64,000 bases of DNA from Brevibacterium atlanticum (GCF_011617245.1 NZ_CP050152.1:1612001-1676000), one strand, 5' to 3'. Positions 20,958 through 29,744 are shown, counted from the first letter of the stretch. Notes: generated by a model from the letters alone, not told the origin. A program made the numbers and translations.

Positions 20958-23699
20958 ATGAAATATCTATTGCCCACTGTCGCGGGCTGCGCATCTGTCG
21001 CACTCGTCGGCACCTTGGCGGTCACGGCGCCGGCGGCCTCCGCGGCCACCTCATCGCCTGAAGTGTCCAAAGAGGCGCTCGACGTCAGCAAGGACGGACT
21101 CGACGTCCCCGGTGCCCGCGATTCCAGTGATTCCACCGCCACCGCCGCCAACCAGAGCGCCACGAGCAACCTGCCGAACATCTTCAAGTCGCAGACCGCT
21201 CTCGCTTCGGCCAAGGTGCCCGATGTCGTCAACGCCTCCGCCACGGCTGCGACCGGCACGGTCAACAATGTCTCTGCCGGGCTGACGTCCGGGTCTGACG
21301 AGACCGAGCCCTCGGAATCCTCGGCACCCTCTGACGCGGAGCAGTCGCCCGCCGAGGACGAGAAGACCGAGGATCCGTCGACGTCGGAGGACGAGAAGTC
21401 CAAGGACGAGAAGTCCGACGACGAGGACATCTCCGGTTCGGTCCGGCAGAAGACCGAGGACGGTGTGAACATCGCACTGATCTCGGACGTCCTCGATGTT
21501 CCGACGAACAATCCGAGCCTTGTCGGCTTCACCTTCTCCGAAGCGAAGTCCAATATCCGCATCCAGGTCCGCATCAAGCACGGGTCCGAATGGGGCAGTT
21601 GGGACACACTCGACGAGGAGCAGCAGGAAGAAGCGCAGAACAACGGCTCCGAACCGATGACGGTGACGAACGCTTCGGGTGTGCAGATGCGCATCCTCGG
21701 TGATTCCGCACCGAGCGACGCGGAGCTCGTGCTCGTCGATCCCAAGCGCGACGCGGGCGACTCCCGGGCAGTGTCCGAGAACGCCCCTGTCGAGCTCGAT
21801 CAGCAGGCTTCGCAGGGTTCCGCGGACGCTTCGGAGTCTGCGACCGATGAGCCCACCGACGCCGCGGCGGCTTCCGCCGAAAACGTGTCCGCCGCTCAGG
21901 GCGCGACCGTCTCCAACCAGAACTACGTTCCCGGATCGTCCTCGGTCTCGACCGTGGCGAAGAAGGTCTCGAAGCCGAAGATCGGCTCGCGCAGCTCCTG
22001 GGGCGCGAAGTCCTACCGGGGGAGCCCGGAGTACGCCAGCGGCATCAAGCAGGCCGTCGTCCACCACACCTCGGGGTCGAACAGCTACTCTGCCGAGGAC
22101 GTCCCCGGAATCATCCGCGGTATCCAGGCCTACCACCAGGACGGACGCGGCTGGAACGACATCGGCTACAACGTCGTCGCGGACAAGTACGGACGCCTCT
22201 GGCAGGCCCGCGGCGGTGACGTCTCGAAGGCTGTCATCGGCGCGCACGTGCAGGGACACAACACGGGAACGTTCGGCATCTCCGTGCTGGGTACCTACAA
22301 CAGTGCGGCCCCGCCGAAGAAGACCCGCGACGCTGTCGCCTCGGCGATCGCCTGGAAGTTCTCCATCAATGGAATCTCGAAGGCGACGAAGTCGAACCTG
22401 GTCGGACACCGCGACCTGGGACAGACCGACTGCCCCGGCGATGCCTTCTACGCGAAGCTGCCCGAGGTCCGTTCGACGGTCAACTCGATCCTGAAGACCG
22501 GCGAGCAGCCCAGCGACAGCAAGGATGACTCCAAGAAGGACGACTCCAAGAAGGACGATGACAAGAAGACCGAGAAGCCGAAGGCGAAGACCTCGATCGA
22601 GAAGTACGCCGAGAAGAACAAGCTCGGCAAGGCTCTCGGCAAGGAGTACTCGGTCAAGGGCATCTCCGGTGCCAAGGCTCAGAAGTTCGAAAAGGGTGTC
22701 GTCTACTGGTCCAAGAAGACCGGCGCCTACCACCTGTCCGGAGCGATCGCGTCGTCGTACAAGGGCGACGCGATCACCGACTTGGGGCTGCCCACCTCTG
22801 CAGAGAAGGGCGGCCTCAAGGACGGGGGCGCTGCGCAGCGCTTCCAGAAGGGCTCGATCTACTGGTCCAAGAAGACCGGTGCCCACTACACCACAGGCGT
22901 GGTCATGAAGTATTGGGGTGACAAGGGGGCCGTCAAGGGTCATCTGGGTTACCCCAAGTCCGACGTGGTCTACAAGAACGGCCGCGGCGAGCAGCTGTTC
23001 CAAGGAGCACGCCTGGTGTGGGCCGAAGGCTACGGAACCACCGAGTTCTCCCCGAAGGGAAAGATCGCCGGCGGAGTGACCGACGGCAATGGTCCGGGAG
23101 ACGACTCGACCGATGGCAAGTCGCCTGCAGACTCCGGGGAAGGTGCTGCAGACGACACGGGCTCGAAGGACGACAAGTCCGAGGACGACTCGAAGAAGAA
23201 GGACGACTCGAAGAAGGACGACAAGTCCGAGGATGACTCCAAGAAGAAGGACGATTCCAAGAAGGACGACAAGTCCAAGGACGATTCCAAGAAGAAGGAC
23301 GACTCCAAGAAGAAGGACACGCCGACCAAGGCTGAGAAGATCGCTGCTCAGCGCGCGTCCATCGTCAAGGAAGCGAAGGCCCACCTCGGCGTGAAATACG
23401 TCTGGGGCGGAACCTCGCCGACCAACGGCTGGGACTGCTCGGGCTTCACCCAGTACGTCTACGGCAAGAACGGCATCAAGCTGCCGCGCACGACGAGCCA
23501 GCAGCGCTACGCCGGCAAGGAGATCTCCGTCAAGGACGCCAAGGCAGGCGACCTGATCTGGATCCCCGGTCACATCGGAATCATCTCCGAGACCAAGGGG
23601 CAGATGTACGATGCGGGATCGACCCGCACGAACACGACGAAGCGCAGCTACAGCTGGATGCTCAGTCGCGGTGCGAAGGTCATCCGCGTCGTCGGCTGA
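20958..23699 (+). CDS. secreted N-acetylmuramoyl-L-alanine amidase with LGFP repeats and C-terminal NlpC/P60 peptidase
   Basis: A two-enzyme wall hydrolase of 913 residues. A signal peptide (residues 1-30, AxA end) is followed by an acidic Ser/Thr-rich linker and a beta-rich segment (about 180-265). The PGRP/amidase_2 domain spans about 335-515, with zinc ligands among H369/H370, H484 (VGHRD) and C492 (DCPGD). Three LGFP repeats (about 555-690) bind wall polymers. A 16-residue Lys/Asp/Ser unit repeats three times (738-785). The NlpC/P60 domain (about 795-913) has C827 (WDCSGF) and H872 (GHIGI). One protein could thus cut both the lactyl-amide bond and the stem peptide. ATG is preceded by AAAAGG at eight bases. 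Confidence 0.94.
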   Translation: MKYLLPTVAGCASVALVGTLAVTAPAASAATSSPEVSKEALDVSKDGLDVPGARDSSDSTATAANQSATSNLPNIFKSQTALASAKVPDVVNASATAATGTVNNVSAGLTSGSDETEPSESSAPSDAEQSPAEDEKTEDPSTSEDEKSKDEKSDDEDISGSVRQKTEDGVNIALISDVLDVPTNNPSLVGFTFSEAKSNIRIQVRIKHGSEWGSWDTLDEEQQEEAQNNGSEPMTVTNASGVQMRILGDSAPSDAELVLVDPKRDAGDSRAVSENAPVELDQQASQGSADASESATDEPTDAAAASAENVSAAQGATVSNQNYVPGSSSVSTVAKKVSKPKIGSRSSWGAKSYRGSPEYASGIKQAVVHHTSGSNSYSAEDVPGIIRGIQAYHQDGRGWNDIGYNVVADKYGRLWQARGGDVSKAVIGAHVQGHNTGTFGISVLGTYNSAAPPKKTRDAVASAIAWKFSINGISKATKSNLVGHRDLGQTDCPGDAFYAKLPEVRSTVNSILKTGEQPSDSKDDSKKDDSKKDDDKKTEKPKAKTSIEKYAEKNKLGKALGKEYSVKGISGAKAQKFEKGVVYWSKKTGAYHLSGAIASSYKGDAITDLGLPTSAEKGGLKDGGAAQRFQKGSIYWSKKTGAHYTTGVVMKYWGDKGAVKGHLGYPKSDVVYKNGRGEQLFQGARLVWAEGYGTTEFSPKGKIAGGVTDGNGPGDDSTDGKSPADSGEGAADDTGSKDDKSEDDSKKKDDSKKDDKSEDDSKKKDDSKKDDKSKDDSKKKDDSKKKDTPTKAEKIAAQRASIVKEAKAHLGVKYVWGGTSPTNGWDCSGFTQYVYGKNGIKLPRTTSQQRYAGKEISVKDAKAGDLIWIPGHIGIISETKGQMYDAGSTRTNTTKRSYSWMLSRGAKVIRVVG
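23169..23312 (+). repeat. 48-bp tandem repeat, three copies, inside the amidase gene
   Basis: Units at 23169-23216, 23217-23264 and 23265-23312 each encode DDKS(E/K)DDSKKKDDSKK. Copies differ mainly by silent GAC/GAT and TCG/TCC changes. It encodes a charged linker before the NlpC/P60 domain and is a likely site of copy-number change. Confidence 0.85.
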
Positions 23700-23736
23700 C
23701 CGCCCGCTTCGACAGACAGAGTCTCAGCGCCTCAAC

Positions 23737-23785
23737 GACAGTGCCCCGCCGGGATCCGATTGCGGATCTCCGGCGGGGCACTGTC
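23737..23785 (+). terminator. strong hairpin terminator after the amidase gene
   Basis: Arms GACAGTGCCCCGCCGG and CCGGCGGGGCACTGTC pair perfectly over 16 bases. The stem continues through GATCCG/CGGATC around an ATT(G) loop with one mismatch. Located 38 bases after the amidase stop. Confidence 0.8.
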
Positions 23786-23985
23786 GGGTTCCCCTCCTAT
23801 CCGTTTCGGCGGGCACGACGGTCTCGTGCGCATCGTCGCAGGTGGTAAGCGGTGAATAGTATGTGTCTTCGTCTGAACAGTGAGTGAAGTGGATGTCGGT
23901 GCCTGATCCTGGGGGCTATCGTGGACAGTGCACGCCCGGAACTGCCGAGCGTCGTTCCTACGATCCGACCTAGGGGGCCAGAACA

Positions 23986-25317
23986 GTGCATCGTCTGCAC
24001 AATACGGTCAAGAACTTCGATTGGGGCAGCACGGACGCGATTCCCGCGATCCTCGGCACCGTCCCCGACGGGACCCCGTGCGCGGAACTCTGGCTCGGCG
24101 CCCACCCGATGAGCCCCTCTCAGCTCGACCTCGCCGGGGAGCGGAGGAGCGTCACACGCAGTCGCGGCGGCCGCCTCGGCGCTGCGGTGTCCGGTGGATC
24201 GACGACCGCAGGGGCCGTCGCCGAAGCGGGAACACGACGGGGCCCCAACCTCATCGAATACCTCGCCGGTGATCCCGACGGTCTGCTCGGACACGATTCG
24301 GTCGAAGCCTTCGGCGCTCGACTGCCGTTCCTGCTCAAGGTCCTCTCGGCCAGCAAGGCGCTGTCGATCCAGGTCCACCCGAACCGCGAACAGGCGGCGG
24401 CCGGCTTCGCCCGCGAAGAGGCGGCAGGGCCCGCCCTCGACGCACCCGATCGCAACTACAAGGACGCCTCGGCGAAACCCGAACTCATCTACGCCCTGAC
24501 CGATTTCCACGCCCTCACGGGATTCCGACCCCGCAAGGCCGTGCGGGCCACCTTCGAACGACTGCTCTCTCAGCCGCTGACACCGCCCTCGTTGGACTTC
24601 CTCGGCTCTGTGATCGGCGCCCTGAAATCCCTGAACGAGGCGAAGGCGTTCTCACGCACCGTCGAACTGCTGCTCGGCGATCCGCGCGCCGCGGGTCTCG
24701 TCGACGAGGTGGCCGCGCATGGAATCGACGAACTGCCGACCGGGCACGTCAGCCGACTCGGCAGCGCGGTCGACCCGGCACAGACGTTCTGCGAACTCGT
24801 CGACGACTATCCGCACGACCCGGGAGTGCTCGTGGCTCTCATGCTCAACCGGGTGCATCTGCAGCCGGGGGAGTCACTGACGATGGAAGCCGGTGTCCTT
24901 CACGCGTACCTCTTCGGCACCGGCATCGAGATCATGGCCTCGAGCGACAACGTCCTGCGCGGAGGGCTGACCTCGAAGCACGTCGACATCACAGAGCTGT
25001 CGAAGGTCGCTGACTTCCGCGCGGGCATGCCGCACATGGTCGAACCCGACCGTGCCGGAGTCCTGCGCGGGGCCACCGAGGACTTCGCTCTGCAGGCGCT
25101 GCGCTGCCCGCGTCTGACGAACCTTGAGCGCAGGGGAGCGGCGATCGCACTGTGCACCTCGGGCACGATCACACTGACCTCGCTCGGGTCGACCGTGACA
25201 CTCGAACGCGGGGAGAGCGTGTTCATCTCAGCCAACGAACCCACAGTGACGGCGGACGGGCATGGAGACCTCTTCGTTGCGACCACCGGGTTGGAACCGG
25301 CGGCACCTCTCGTCTGA
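23986..25317 (+). CDS. manA: mannose-6-phosphate isomerase, class I
   Basis: Interconverts fructose-6-phosphate and mannose-6-phosphate, the entry to GDP-mannose for glycoconjugates. The class I core is visible: VKNFDWGSTDAIP, ELWLGAHP, the zinc motif SIQVHPNREQA, DASAKPELIYAL with the ligand Glu, and EAGVLHAYLFGTGIEIMASS with the third ligand. An insert of about 35 residues (ERRSVTRSRGGRLGAAVSGG region) after the first motif is longer than usual. GTG start, with a G-run (TAGGGGGCC) about eight bases before. Phosphomannomutase is encoded 10 kb downstream. Confidence 0.93.
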   Translation: MHRLHNTVKNFDWGSTDAIPAILGTVPDGTPCAELWLGAHPMSPSQLDLAGERRSVTRSRGGRLGAAVSGGSTTAGAVAEAGTRRGPNLIEYLAGDPDGLLGHDSVEAFGARLPFLLKVLSASKALSIQVHPNREQAAAGFAREEAAGPALDAPDRNYKDASAKPELIYALTDFHALTGFRPRKAVRATFERLLSQPLTPPSLDFLGSVIGALKSLNEAKAFSRTVELLLGDPRAAGLVDEVAAHGIDELPTGHVSRLGSAVDPAQTFCELVDDYPHDPGVLVALMLNRVHLQPGESLTMEAGVLHAYLFGTGIEIMASSDNVLRGGLTSKHVDITELSKVADFRAGMPHMVEPDRAGVLRGATEDFALQALRCPRLTNLERRGAAIALCTSGTITLTSLGSTVTLERGESVFISANEPTVTADGHGDLFVATTGLEPAAPLV

Positions 25318-25417
25318 CGGTGCCCACCGCGCAGCGCCTTGCGCGCCGAGGTGATCCATAGCTCTATTCTGCGGTGCCGCCGAACGCCGGAGCGCTCGCG
25401 CAGAGACTGTTGAGCAC

Positions 25418-25477
25418 ATTGTTTGGGCGATCCGCCGTGATTTCTTCGAAGAGATCAAGGCGGATCGCCCAAACAAT
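25418..25477. repeat. 60-nt near-perfect palindrome in convergent gap
   Basis: Arms 25418-25436 and 25459-25477 are perfect 19-base complements (ATTGTTTGGGCGATCCGCC and its inverse). The 22 bases between them are also self-complementary around TCTTCGAAGA, leaving only one mismatch and one G:T-type pair in 30 base pairs. It lies between the ends of manA and scoB. It could be a transcription terminator or a dispersed palindromic repeat; no gene is encoded. Confidence 0.8.
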
Positions 25478-25498
25478 TCGGTATTCAGCGGCGGGATC

Positions 25499-25554
25499 CG
25501 GACAGAGAAGCGGGCCGGGTCTCCGATCGGAGACCCGGCCCGCTTCTCTGTCCG
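25499..25554. terminator. 56-nt perfect palindrome, probable bidirectional terminator
   Basis: Perfect dyad with no loop: CGGACAGAGAAGCGGGCCGG on the left is mirrored on the right, centred on GATC at 25525-25528. It ends 13 bases before the scoB stop and lies 180 bases after the manA stop, so it would serve both converging transcripts. No T-run on either side. Confidence 0.7.
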
Positions 25555-25567
25555 CGAGGGGGTCGCC

Positions 25568-26230
25568 TCAGGCGGCGACGTCGATGGTGGGTACGTCGGC
25601 AGGGACGACCACCTCGGCGCCGGTCTTCTCCCTGACTTCGTCCACGGTGACCCCGGGGGCGAGTTCGACGAGCGCGAACGAGTCTCCGGTGACGTCGAGG
25701 ACGGCGATGTCGGTGATGATCCGGCTGACCACGGCTTCGCCGGTCAGGGGCAGGTCGCAGCTGTTCAGCAGCTTGTGCGAGCCATCCTTGGCCACATGGT
25801 CCATGATCACGATGACGCGCTTGGCACCGTGGACGAGGTCCATGGCCCCACCCATGCCCTTGACCATCTTGCCGGGGATCATCCAGTTCGCGATGTCACC
25901 GTTGACGGCCACCTGCATAGCGCCGAGGATCGCGGCGTCGACTTTGCCGCCGCGGATCATGCCGAAGCTCGCAGCGGAATCGAAATAGGAGGCGCCGGGG
26001 AGCATCGTGACGATCTCCTTGCCGGCGTTGATGAGGTCAGGGTCGATCTCGTCCTCGGTCGGGTAGGGGCCGACACCGAGCAGACCGTTCTCGGACTGGA
26101 GCACGAGGTCGACGCCTTCGGGCAGGAAGTTCGGCACGAGGGTGGGCATGCCGATGCCGAGGTTGACGTAGCTGCCGTCTTCGAGTTCCTGGGCAGCGCG
26201 GGCCGCCATCTGATTTCTTGTCAATGACAT
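25568..26230 (-). CDS. scoB: 3-oxoacid CoA-transferase subunit B
   Basis: Beta half of a two-subunit family I CoA-transferase that moves CoA from succinyl-CoA to a 3-oxoacid (acetoacetate or 3-oxoadipate). The glutamate that carries the CoA thioester is in [34 protein letters not shown] and LPLTGEAVV are family strands. 220 residues, normal. Which oxoacid is used cannot be told; no aromatic or PHB genes are adjacent. Twelve bases separate it from scoA, and its GGAGAG Shine-Dalgarno overlaps the end of scoA. Confidence 0.93.
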   Translation of the reverse strand: MSLTRNQMAARAAQELEDGSYVNLGIGMPTLVPNFLPEGVDLVLQSENGLLGVGPYPTEDEIDPDLINAGKEIVTMLPGASYFDSAASFGMIRGGKVDAAILGAMQVAVNGDIANWMIPGKMVKGMGGAMDLVHGAKRVIVIMDHVAKDGSHKLLNSCDLPLTGEAVVSRIITDIAVLDVTGDSFALVELAPGVTVDEVREKTGAEVVVPADVPTIDVAA

Positions 26231-26242
26231 AACTTGCTCTCC

Positions 26243-27013
26243 TCAGGCTTCTCGCACGGTGCGCTTCTCGATGGGCTTGTCGGCCACCTGCTCCGCCGTC
26301 AGCGGGACCACGCGGTGAACGAAGATGCCCGGGACGTGGACGTCATCGGGGTCGATCTCGCCGGGCTCGACGAGCTTCTCGACCTCGGCGATGGTGATCC
26401 GGGCCGACTGCGCGGCCGGGGGATTGAAGTTCCTGGCCGAAGAGTGGAAGACGAGGTTGCCGTGACGGTCGCCGACGGCGGCCCGGACCAGGGCATAGTC
26501 GGGAGCCAGTGACTTCTCGAGGACGTATTCCTTCTCCTCGCCGAAGGTGTCGAAGACCTTCGTCTCCTTGGCGGGGGATTCCTTGATGACGTTGCCGTCC
26601 GAATCGTACTTCCACGGCATTCCGCCGTCGGCGACCTGGGTGCCGGCACCGGTGATGGTGTAGAACGCGGGGATTCCCGCACCGCCGGCGCGCATCTTCT
26701 CCGCGAGCGTGCCCTGCGGGGTGAGTTCGACCTCGAGTTCGCCGGAGAGATACTGCCGGGCGAACTCCTTGTTCTCACCGACATACGAGGCGATGATGCG
26801 ACGAAGTCGACCATCGGCGAGCAGAATGCCGAGGCCGCGTCCGTCGACACCGGCGTTGTTCGAGATCACTTCGAGGTCTGTGGCCCCTTGGTCCTGGAGC
26901 GCCCGAATGAGGAATTCGGGTACGCCCACGACACCGAAGCCGCCCACGGCGATCGAAGATCCATCTGCAATGTCGGCCACCGCTTCAGCGGGTGAATCAA
27001 CTACTTTGTCCAT
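26243..27013 (-). CDS. scoA: 3-oxoacid CoA-transferase subunit A
   Basis: Alpha half of the CoA-transferase. The CoA-binding glycine loop is AVGGFGVVGVPEFLIRAL, followed by EVISNNAGVDGRGLGILL and the GGAGIPAFYTITGAGTQVADG loop. 256 residues, slightly longer than the usual 230-240 because of a segment PWKYDSDGNVIKESPAKETK. Start ATG 27013 lies inside the end of the TIGR03089 gene (13-base overlap), so the three minus-strand genes form one transcript. Confidence 0.93.
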   Translation of the reverse strand: MDKVVDSPAEAVADIADGSSIAVGGFGVVGVPEFLIRALQDQGATDLEVISNNAGVDGRGLGILLADGRLRRIIASYVGENKEFARQYLSGELEVELTPQGTLAEKMRAGGAGIPAFYTITGAGTQVADGGMPWKYDSDGNVIKESPAKETKVFDTFGEEKEYVLEKSLAPDYALVRAAVGDRHGNLVFHSSARNFNPPAAQSARITIAEVEKLVEPGEIDPDDVHVPGIFVHRVVPLTAEQVADKPIEKRTVREA

Positions 27014-27741
27014 GTGCCCAGTGTGCCATGGACCACGCCGAGGCCATCCGCGAGGTCCGTGATGCGGGAATCATCGACTCCGTTGGCGAGAAGAACCTCA
27101 CCGCCGCCGAGGAGGTGGTGCAGGAATTGCGGCCACTCGCCGGGCAGCGGGGTCGAGTTCGAGACGAGGAGGCCCTGGGGGCGCCCGGCCGGTCGGTCGG
27201 ATCCCTCCTCCGGATTCCATGCGACGTCCTCGCCGTCGACGGTCAGCGTGCCCGAGCCGTCGAGTCGTCGGTGCGTGACGTCGGGGTAGGCCCGGATAGC
27301 TGAATTGATGTCGATGAAGTCCTCGTCGACAGGGGTGCTCAGGGCCAGAGCCGGGGGATTGAAGACGAAGACCTCGTCGGCATCGGCCACGGCCGGATCA
27401 TCCTCGTGCCCGAGCGGGACGATGGCGACGTGCTCCTCGTCCGGAGGAACCGGAGAGCCGTCGGCGGTGCCGGTGGAGCCGTCGGCCGCGGCGCTGCCGA
27501 TGACCACACGTCCGCCGGCGAGCAGGACGCTGAGGACGGAGACGAGCTCTCGCCAGTGCAGCCCCTGGGGCAGGGGAGCGAAGAGCGTGAAGTCCTCACC
27601 GAGGTCGTAGTCGCCGAAGAGGCCGACGCCCTTATTCACCCAGTTCGCGATGACCGGCCCGGTGAGATCGAGGCTGTCGTAGTCGGGGCCGCGCCAGAGC
27701 AGAACGGGCCCGCCGGTGTGCGCGATGGCAGTCAGATCCAT
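27001..27741 (-). CDS. TIGR03089 family protein
   Basis: A conserved actinobacterial protein of 246 residues that looks like a remnant of an AMP-forming acyl-CoA synthetase N-domain. The recognisable stretch is LTGPVIANWVNKGVGLFGDY followed by LHWRELVSVLSVLLAGGRVV; no AMP-binding P-loop (TSGTTG) is present, so it is unlikely to ligate CoA. Function unknown. Shine-Dalgarno GAAGGA about eight bases before the ATG. It shares an operon with CoA-transferase genes here. In M. tuberculosis the family member (Rv3268) neighbours an LCP gene. Confidence 0.8.
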   Translation of the reverse strand: MDLTAIAHTGGPVLLWRGPDYDSLDLTGPVIANWVNKGVGLFGDYDLGEDFTLFAPLPQGLHWRELVSVLSVLLAGGRVVIGSAAADGSTGTADGSPVPPDEEHVAIVPLGHEDDPAVADADEVFVFNPPALALSTPVDEDFIDINSAIRAYPDVTHRRLDGSGTLTVDGEDVAWNPEEGSDRPAGRPQGLLVSNSTPLPGEWPQFLHHLLGGGEVLLANGVDDSRITDLADGLGVVHGTLGTWTK

Positions 27742-27826
27742 ATCCGTTGTCCTTCGATGGCGGTGAGTGGGCGGTCAGGGGACGCTGGGCAGTGAGCGAG
27801 TGGTGAGGATCGGCCTGGTGAACTGG

Positions 27827-28954
27827 TCAGGGGACGATGAGGCCGATGTCGATGGTCACCCCGCGGGGGAACGCTCCGAGTTCGCCGTCGACCCAGTGGT
27901 AGTGGGAGGAGGCGCTGAGGTCTTCGGCGAAGAGCGCCGTATGGAGTCGTTCGACGAGCGAACCGAGTCCGACCATGGCTTCGAGCAGCGGGGGGCCGCC
28001 CGATTGTGCGGTGGCCGGGGAGTCCGAAGGACTGAGCGTGATCCGCGAGCCTGAGCCCTCGATGCGCATCCTCCAGGCGGCATGTCCGGGGGTCCGCGAC
28101 TGGCCGGCGCGGACGACGCGGATGGCTCGGGAGACGCGTTCGAGAATGTCGTCGCCGTTGTCTCCGGCGGGGGCGCTGCCCGGCAGTTCGGTCACCCCGA
28201 GCCCACGCTGCACGGCTTCGACGTGCCCGTAGCGGAACCAGTCGTCACCGAGTTCGCGGGACAGTGCCTTCGCCCCGTCCCGACCGTTGTCGAGGTATCC
28301 GCCGGCGCCTCTCACCAGAGCCATCGGCAGACCACGGGAGGAGCCCTTGACCAGATCGGCGGCCGCAGAGATCTCATCGGCGACGGCACGCACCGTCACG
28401 GTCTGGACGCGACCGTCGTCGTCGGGCCGGCCACGCTGATCGTCGAGGCCGGAGAAACCGGAGAGACCCAGTGCGATGTCGCCGACGCCGACCCGCCACG
28501 GCCGGGAGCTCGTATCGGAGATGACTAAGCCGATACGCACGGAGAACGCATGCTCGACCCGGGCCCGCAGCGCATCGGCCGAGCGGTCGCTGTCGAGGGG
28601 GTGGAGGACGACGGCGCCTGCGGAGTTCGACTGATCGAGTCCGGCCGCGGCCTGCACCGTCCCGGCCGGGGTGCGCACGACCTGAACCGTGGTGCCTGAG
28701 CCATAGGAGCGTTCCGCGACGAGATGGGTGCCGGTACGGGCGACGAGCTCTTCGAACTCGGCGCGGTCGGCGACGGTGCGCAGTCGCCCCTCGGCCTTAG
28801 ACACGACCTTCGATGCCACGACGAGTATGTCGCCGTCCTTGAGGTCGATGCGGTTGCGGCGCAAGGCGTTGATGAGGATCGCGGCGAGGTCGGATCCCGG
28901 CACGATGTCCTCCTCGACAGGAGGGGCGTAGACGGTGAGGAGGCGGTCATTCAT
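27827..28954 (-). CDS. cofE: coenzyme F420-0:L-glutamate ligase-like protein (CofE family) with C-terminal extension
   Basis: CofE adds glutamate to F420-0 using GTP. The N-terminal 250 residues fit: GDILVVASKVVSKAEGRLR, the ISDTSSRPWRVGVGDIALG stretch and VADEISAAADLVKGSSRGLP. In the second motif known CofE proteins read GRPWRxGQTDxAIG, so Gln-Thr is Val-Gly here. The last 110 residues are an extension (SRTPGHAAWRMRIEGSG..., HYHWVDGELGAFPRG) that is not the nitroreductase domain of mycobacterial FbiB. No other F420 gene is in the window. Family assignment is firm; the F420 role is inference. Confidence 0.78.
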   Translation of the reverse strand: MNDRLLTVYAPPVEEDIVPGSDLAAILINALRRNRIDLKDGDILVVASKVVSKAEGRLRTVADRAEFEELVARTGTHLVAERSYGSGTTVQVVRTPAGTVQAAAGLDQSNSAGAVVLHPLDSDRSADALRARVEHAFSVRIGLVISDTSSRPWRVGVGDIALGLSGFSGLDDQRGRPDDDGRVQTVTVRAVADEISAAADLVKGSSRGLPMALVRGAGGYLDNGRDGAKALSRELGDDWFRYGHVEAVQRGLGVTELPGSAPAGDNGDDILERVSRAIRVVRAGQSRTPGHAAWRMRIEGSGSRITLSPSDSPATAQSGGPPLLEAMVGLGSLVERLHTALFAEDLSASSHYHWVDGELGAFPRGVTIDIGLIVP

Positions 28955-29160
28955 GCCGGGCCGCCGGTGATTCGACTCTCATTGCTCCATAATCCCATCC
29001 ACGGCGACTCATTTCGAAATTCTGCAGATTTGCTCAGGAGAACCCCACAGCTTGTGGCCGTGCTCATGCGGATTCCCTACATATGGTGTTGTCGTCGCGT
29101 GTGCATGAGAAAGTGTGTTCGAATACGCTCTCAGGCAGTCCTTAGATACTCCATCAGGGC

Positions 29161-29190
29161 TTGACGAGGCGGTAATGACACGCGTGTAAT
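29161..29190 (+). promoter_or_regulatory. probable whiB2 promoter
   Basis: TTGACG (29161-29166) and TGTAAT (29185-29190) are 18 bases apart and match the -35 and -10 consensus at five of six positions each. They lie about 115 bases before the whiB start in a 350-base gap (28955-29303) that is AT-richer than its surroundings and otherwise holds nothing I recognise. Confidence 0.5.
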
Positions 29191-29303
29191 TTATACCTAA
29201 GGGGAACGCGCCGAGCATGAATCCTCAAGGATTCGACCGTACATCGGACTGATCGGCTCAGTCACGGTGACGGACCTGCTCAAGCGTGAGAAAGGGGAAG
29301 ACC

Positions 29304-29744
29304 GTGCAAAGCGCACAGAGAGAATGGCGAGAGAGAGAAGATCTCTCCGCCGTACCGGGAGTCACCTCCCGACGTGCCGAAGACTGGTACGTCGAACCAG
29401 GAGCGCGCGCACCCGAGACGCTGCCCGATCCGCTGGCCGTCGATCCGAACGACCTGACTCCGCTGCCGTCGGACAATTCCGCGGTCTCGCCGCTGTCGCT
29501 GCTGCTCGGAGCCGCCGAGGACGGGGAACTGTCCTGGCAGGATCAGGCGCTGTGCGCACAGACCGACCCCGAGGCCTTCTTCCCGGAAAAAGGGGGATCG
29601 ACTCGTGAGGCGAAGCGAGTCTGCGCCTCGTGCGAAGTCCGCTCCGAATGCCTCGAATACGCTCTGGCCAACGATGAGCGGTTCGGCATCTGGGGAGGAA
29701 TGTCCGAACGCGAACGCCGTCGGCTCAAGAAAAAGGTCGTGTGA
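29304..29744 (+). CDS. whiB2: WhiB family iron-sulfur regulator, WhiB2 type
   Basis: A [4Fe-4S] protein that works with the primary sigma factor; the WhiB2/WhmD clade is linked to septation and cell division. Four cysteines are present: ALCAQTDPEAFFPEKGG, then KRVCASC and SECLEYAL. The turn GIWGG and a basic tail (ERERRRLKKK) follow. The acidic/Pro-rich N-terminus of about 75 residues is longer than in most Wbl proteins. The ORF allows GTG 29286, but GTG 29304 is preferred because AAAGGGG lies seven bases before it. The stop overlaps the next gene by four bases (GTGA), tying the regulator to the glycosyltransferase operon. Confidence 0.92.
   Translation: MQSAQREWREREDLSAVPGVTSRRAEDWYVEPGARAPETLPDPLAVDPNDLTPLPSDNSAVSPLSLLLGAAEDGELSWQDQALCAQTDPEAFFPEKGGSTREAKRVCASCEVRSECLEYALANDERFGIWGGMSERERRRLKKKVV

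Noticed and set aside
21051..23573. 840-codon open frame on the minus strand opposite the amidase gene
   Set aside because: Low-complexity Leu/Gly/Val/Asp shadow. The plus strand has complete signal peptide, amidase, LGFP and NlpC/P60 domains.
27827..28500. FbiB-type nitroreductase domain at the CofE C-terminus
   Set aside because: The extension is only about 110 residues and lacks the FMN-binding pattern.
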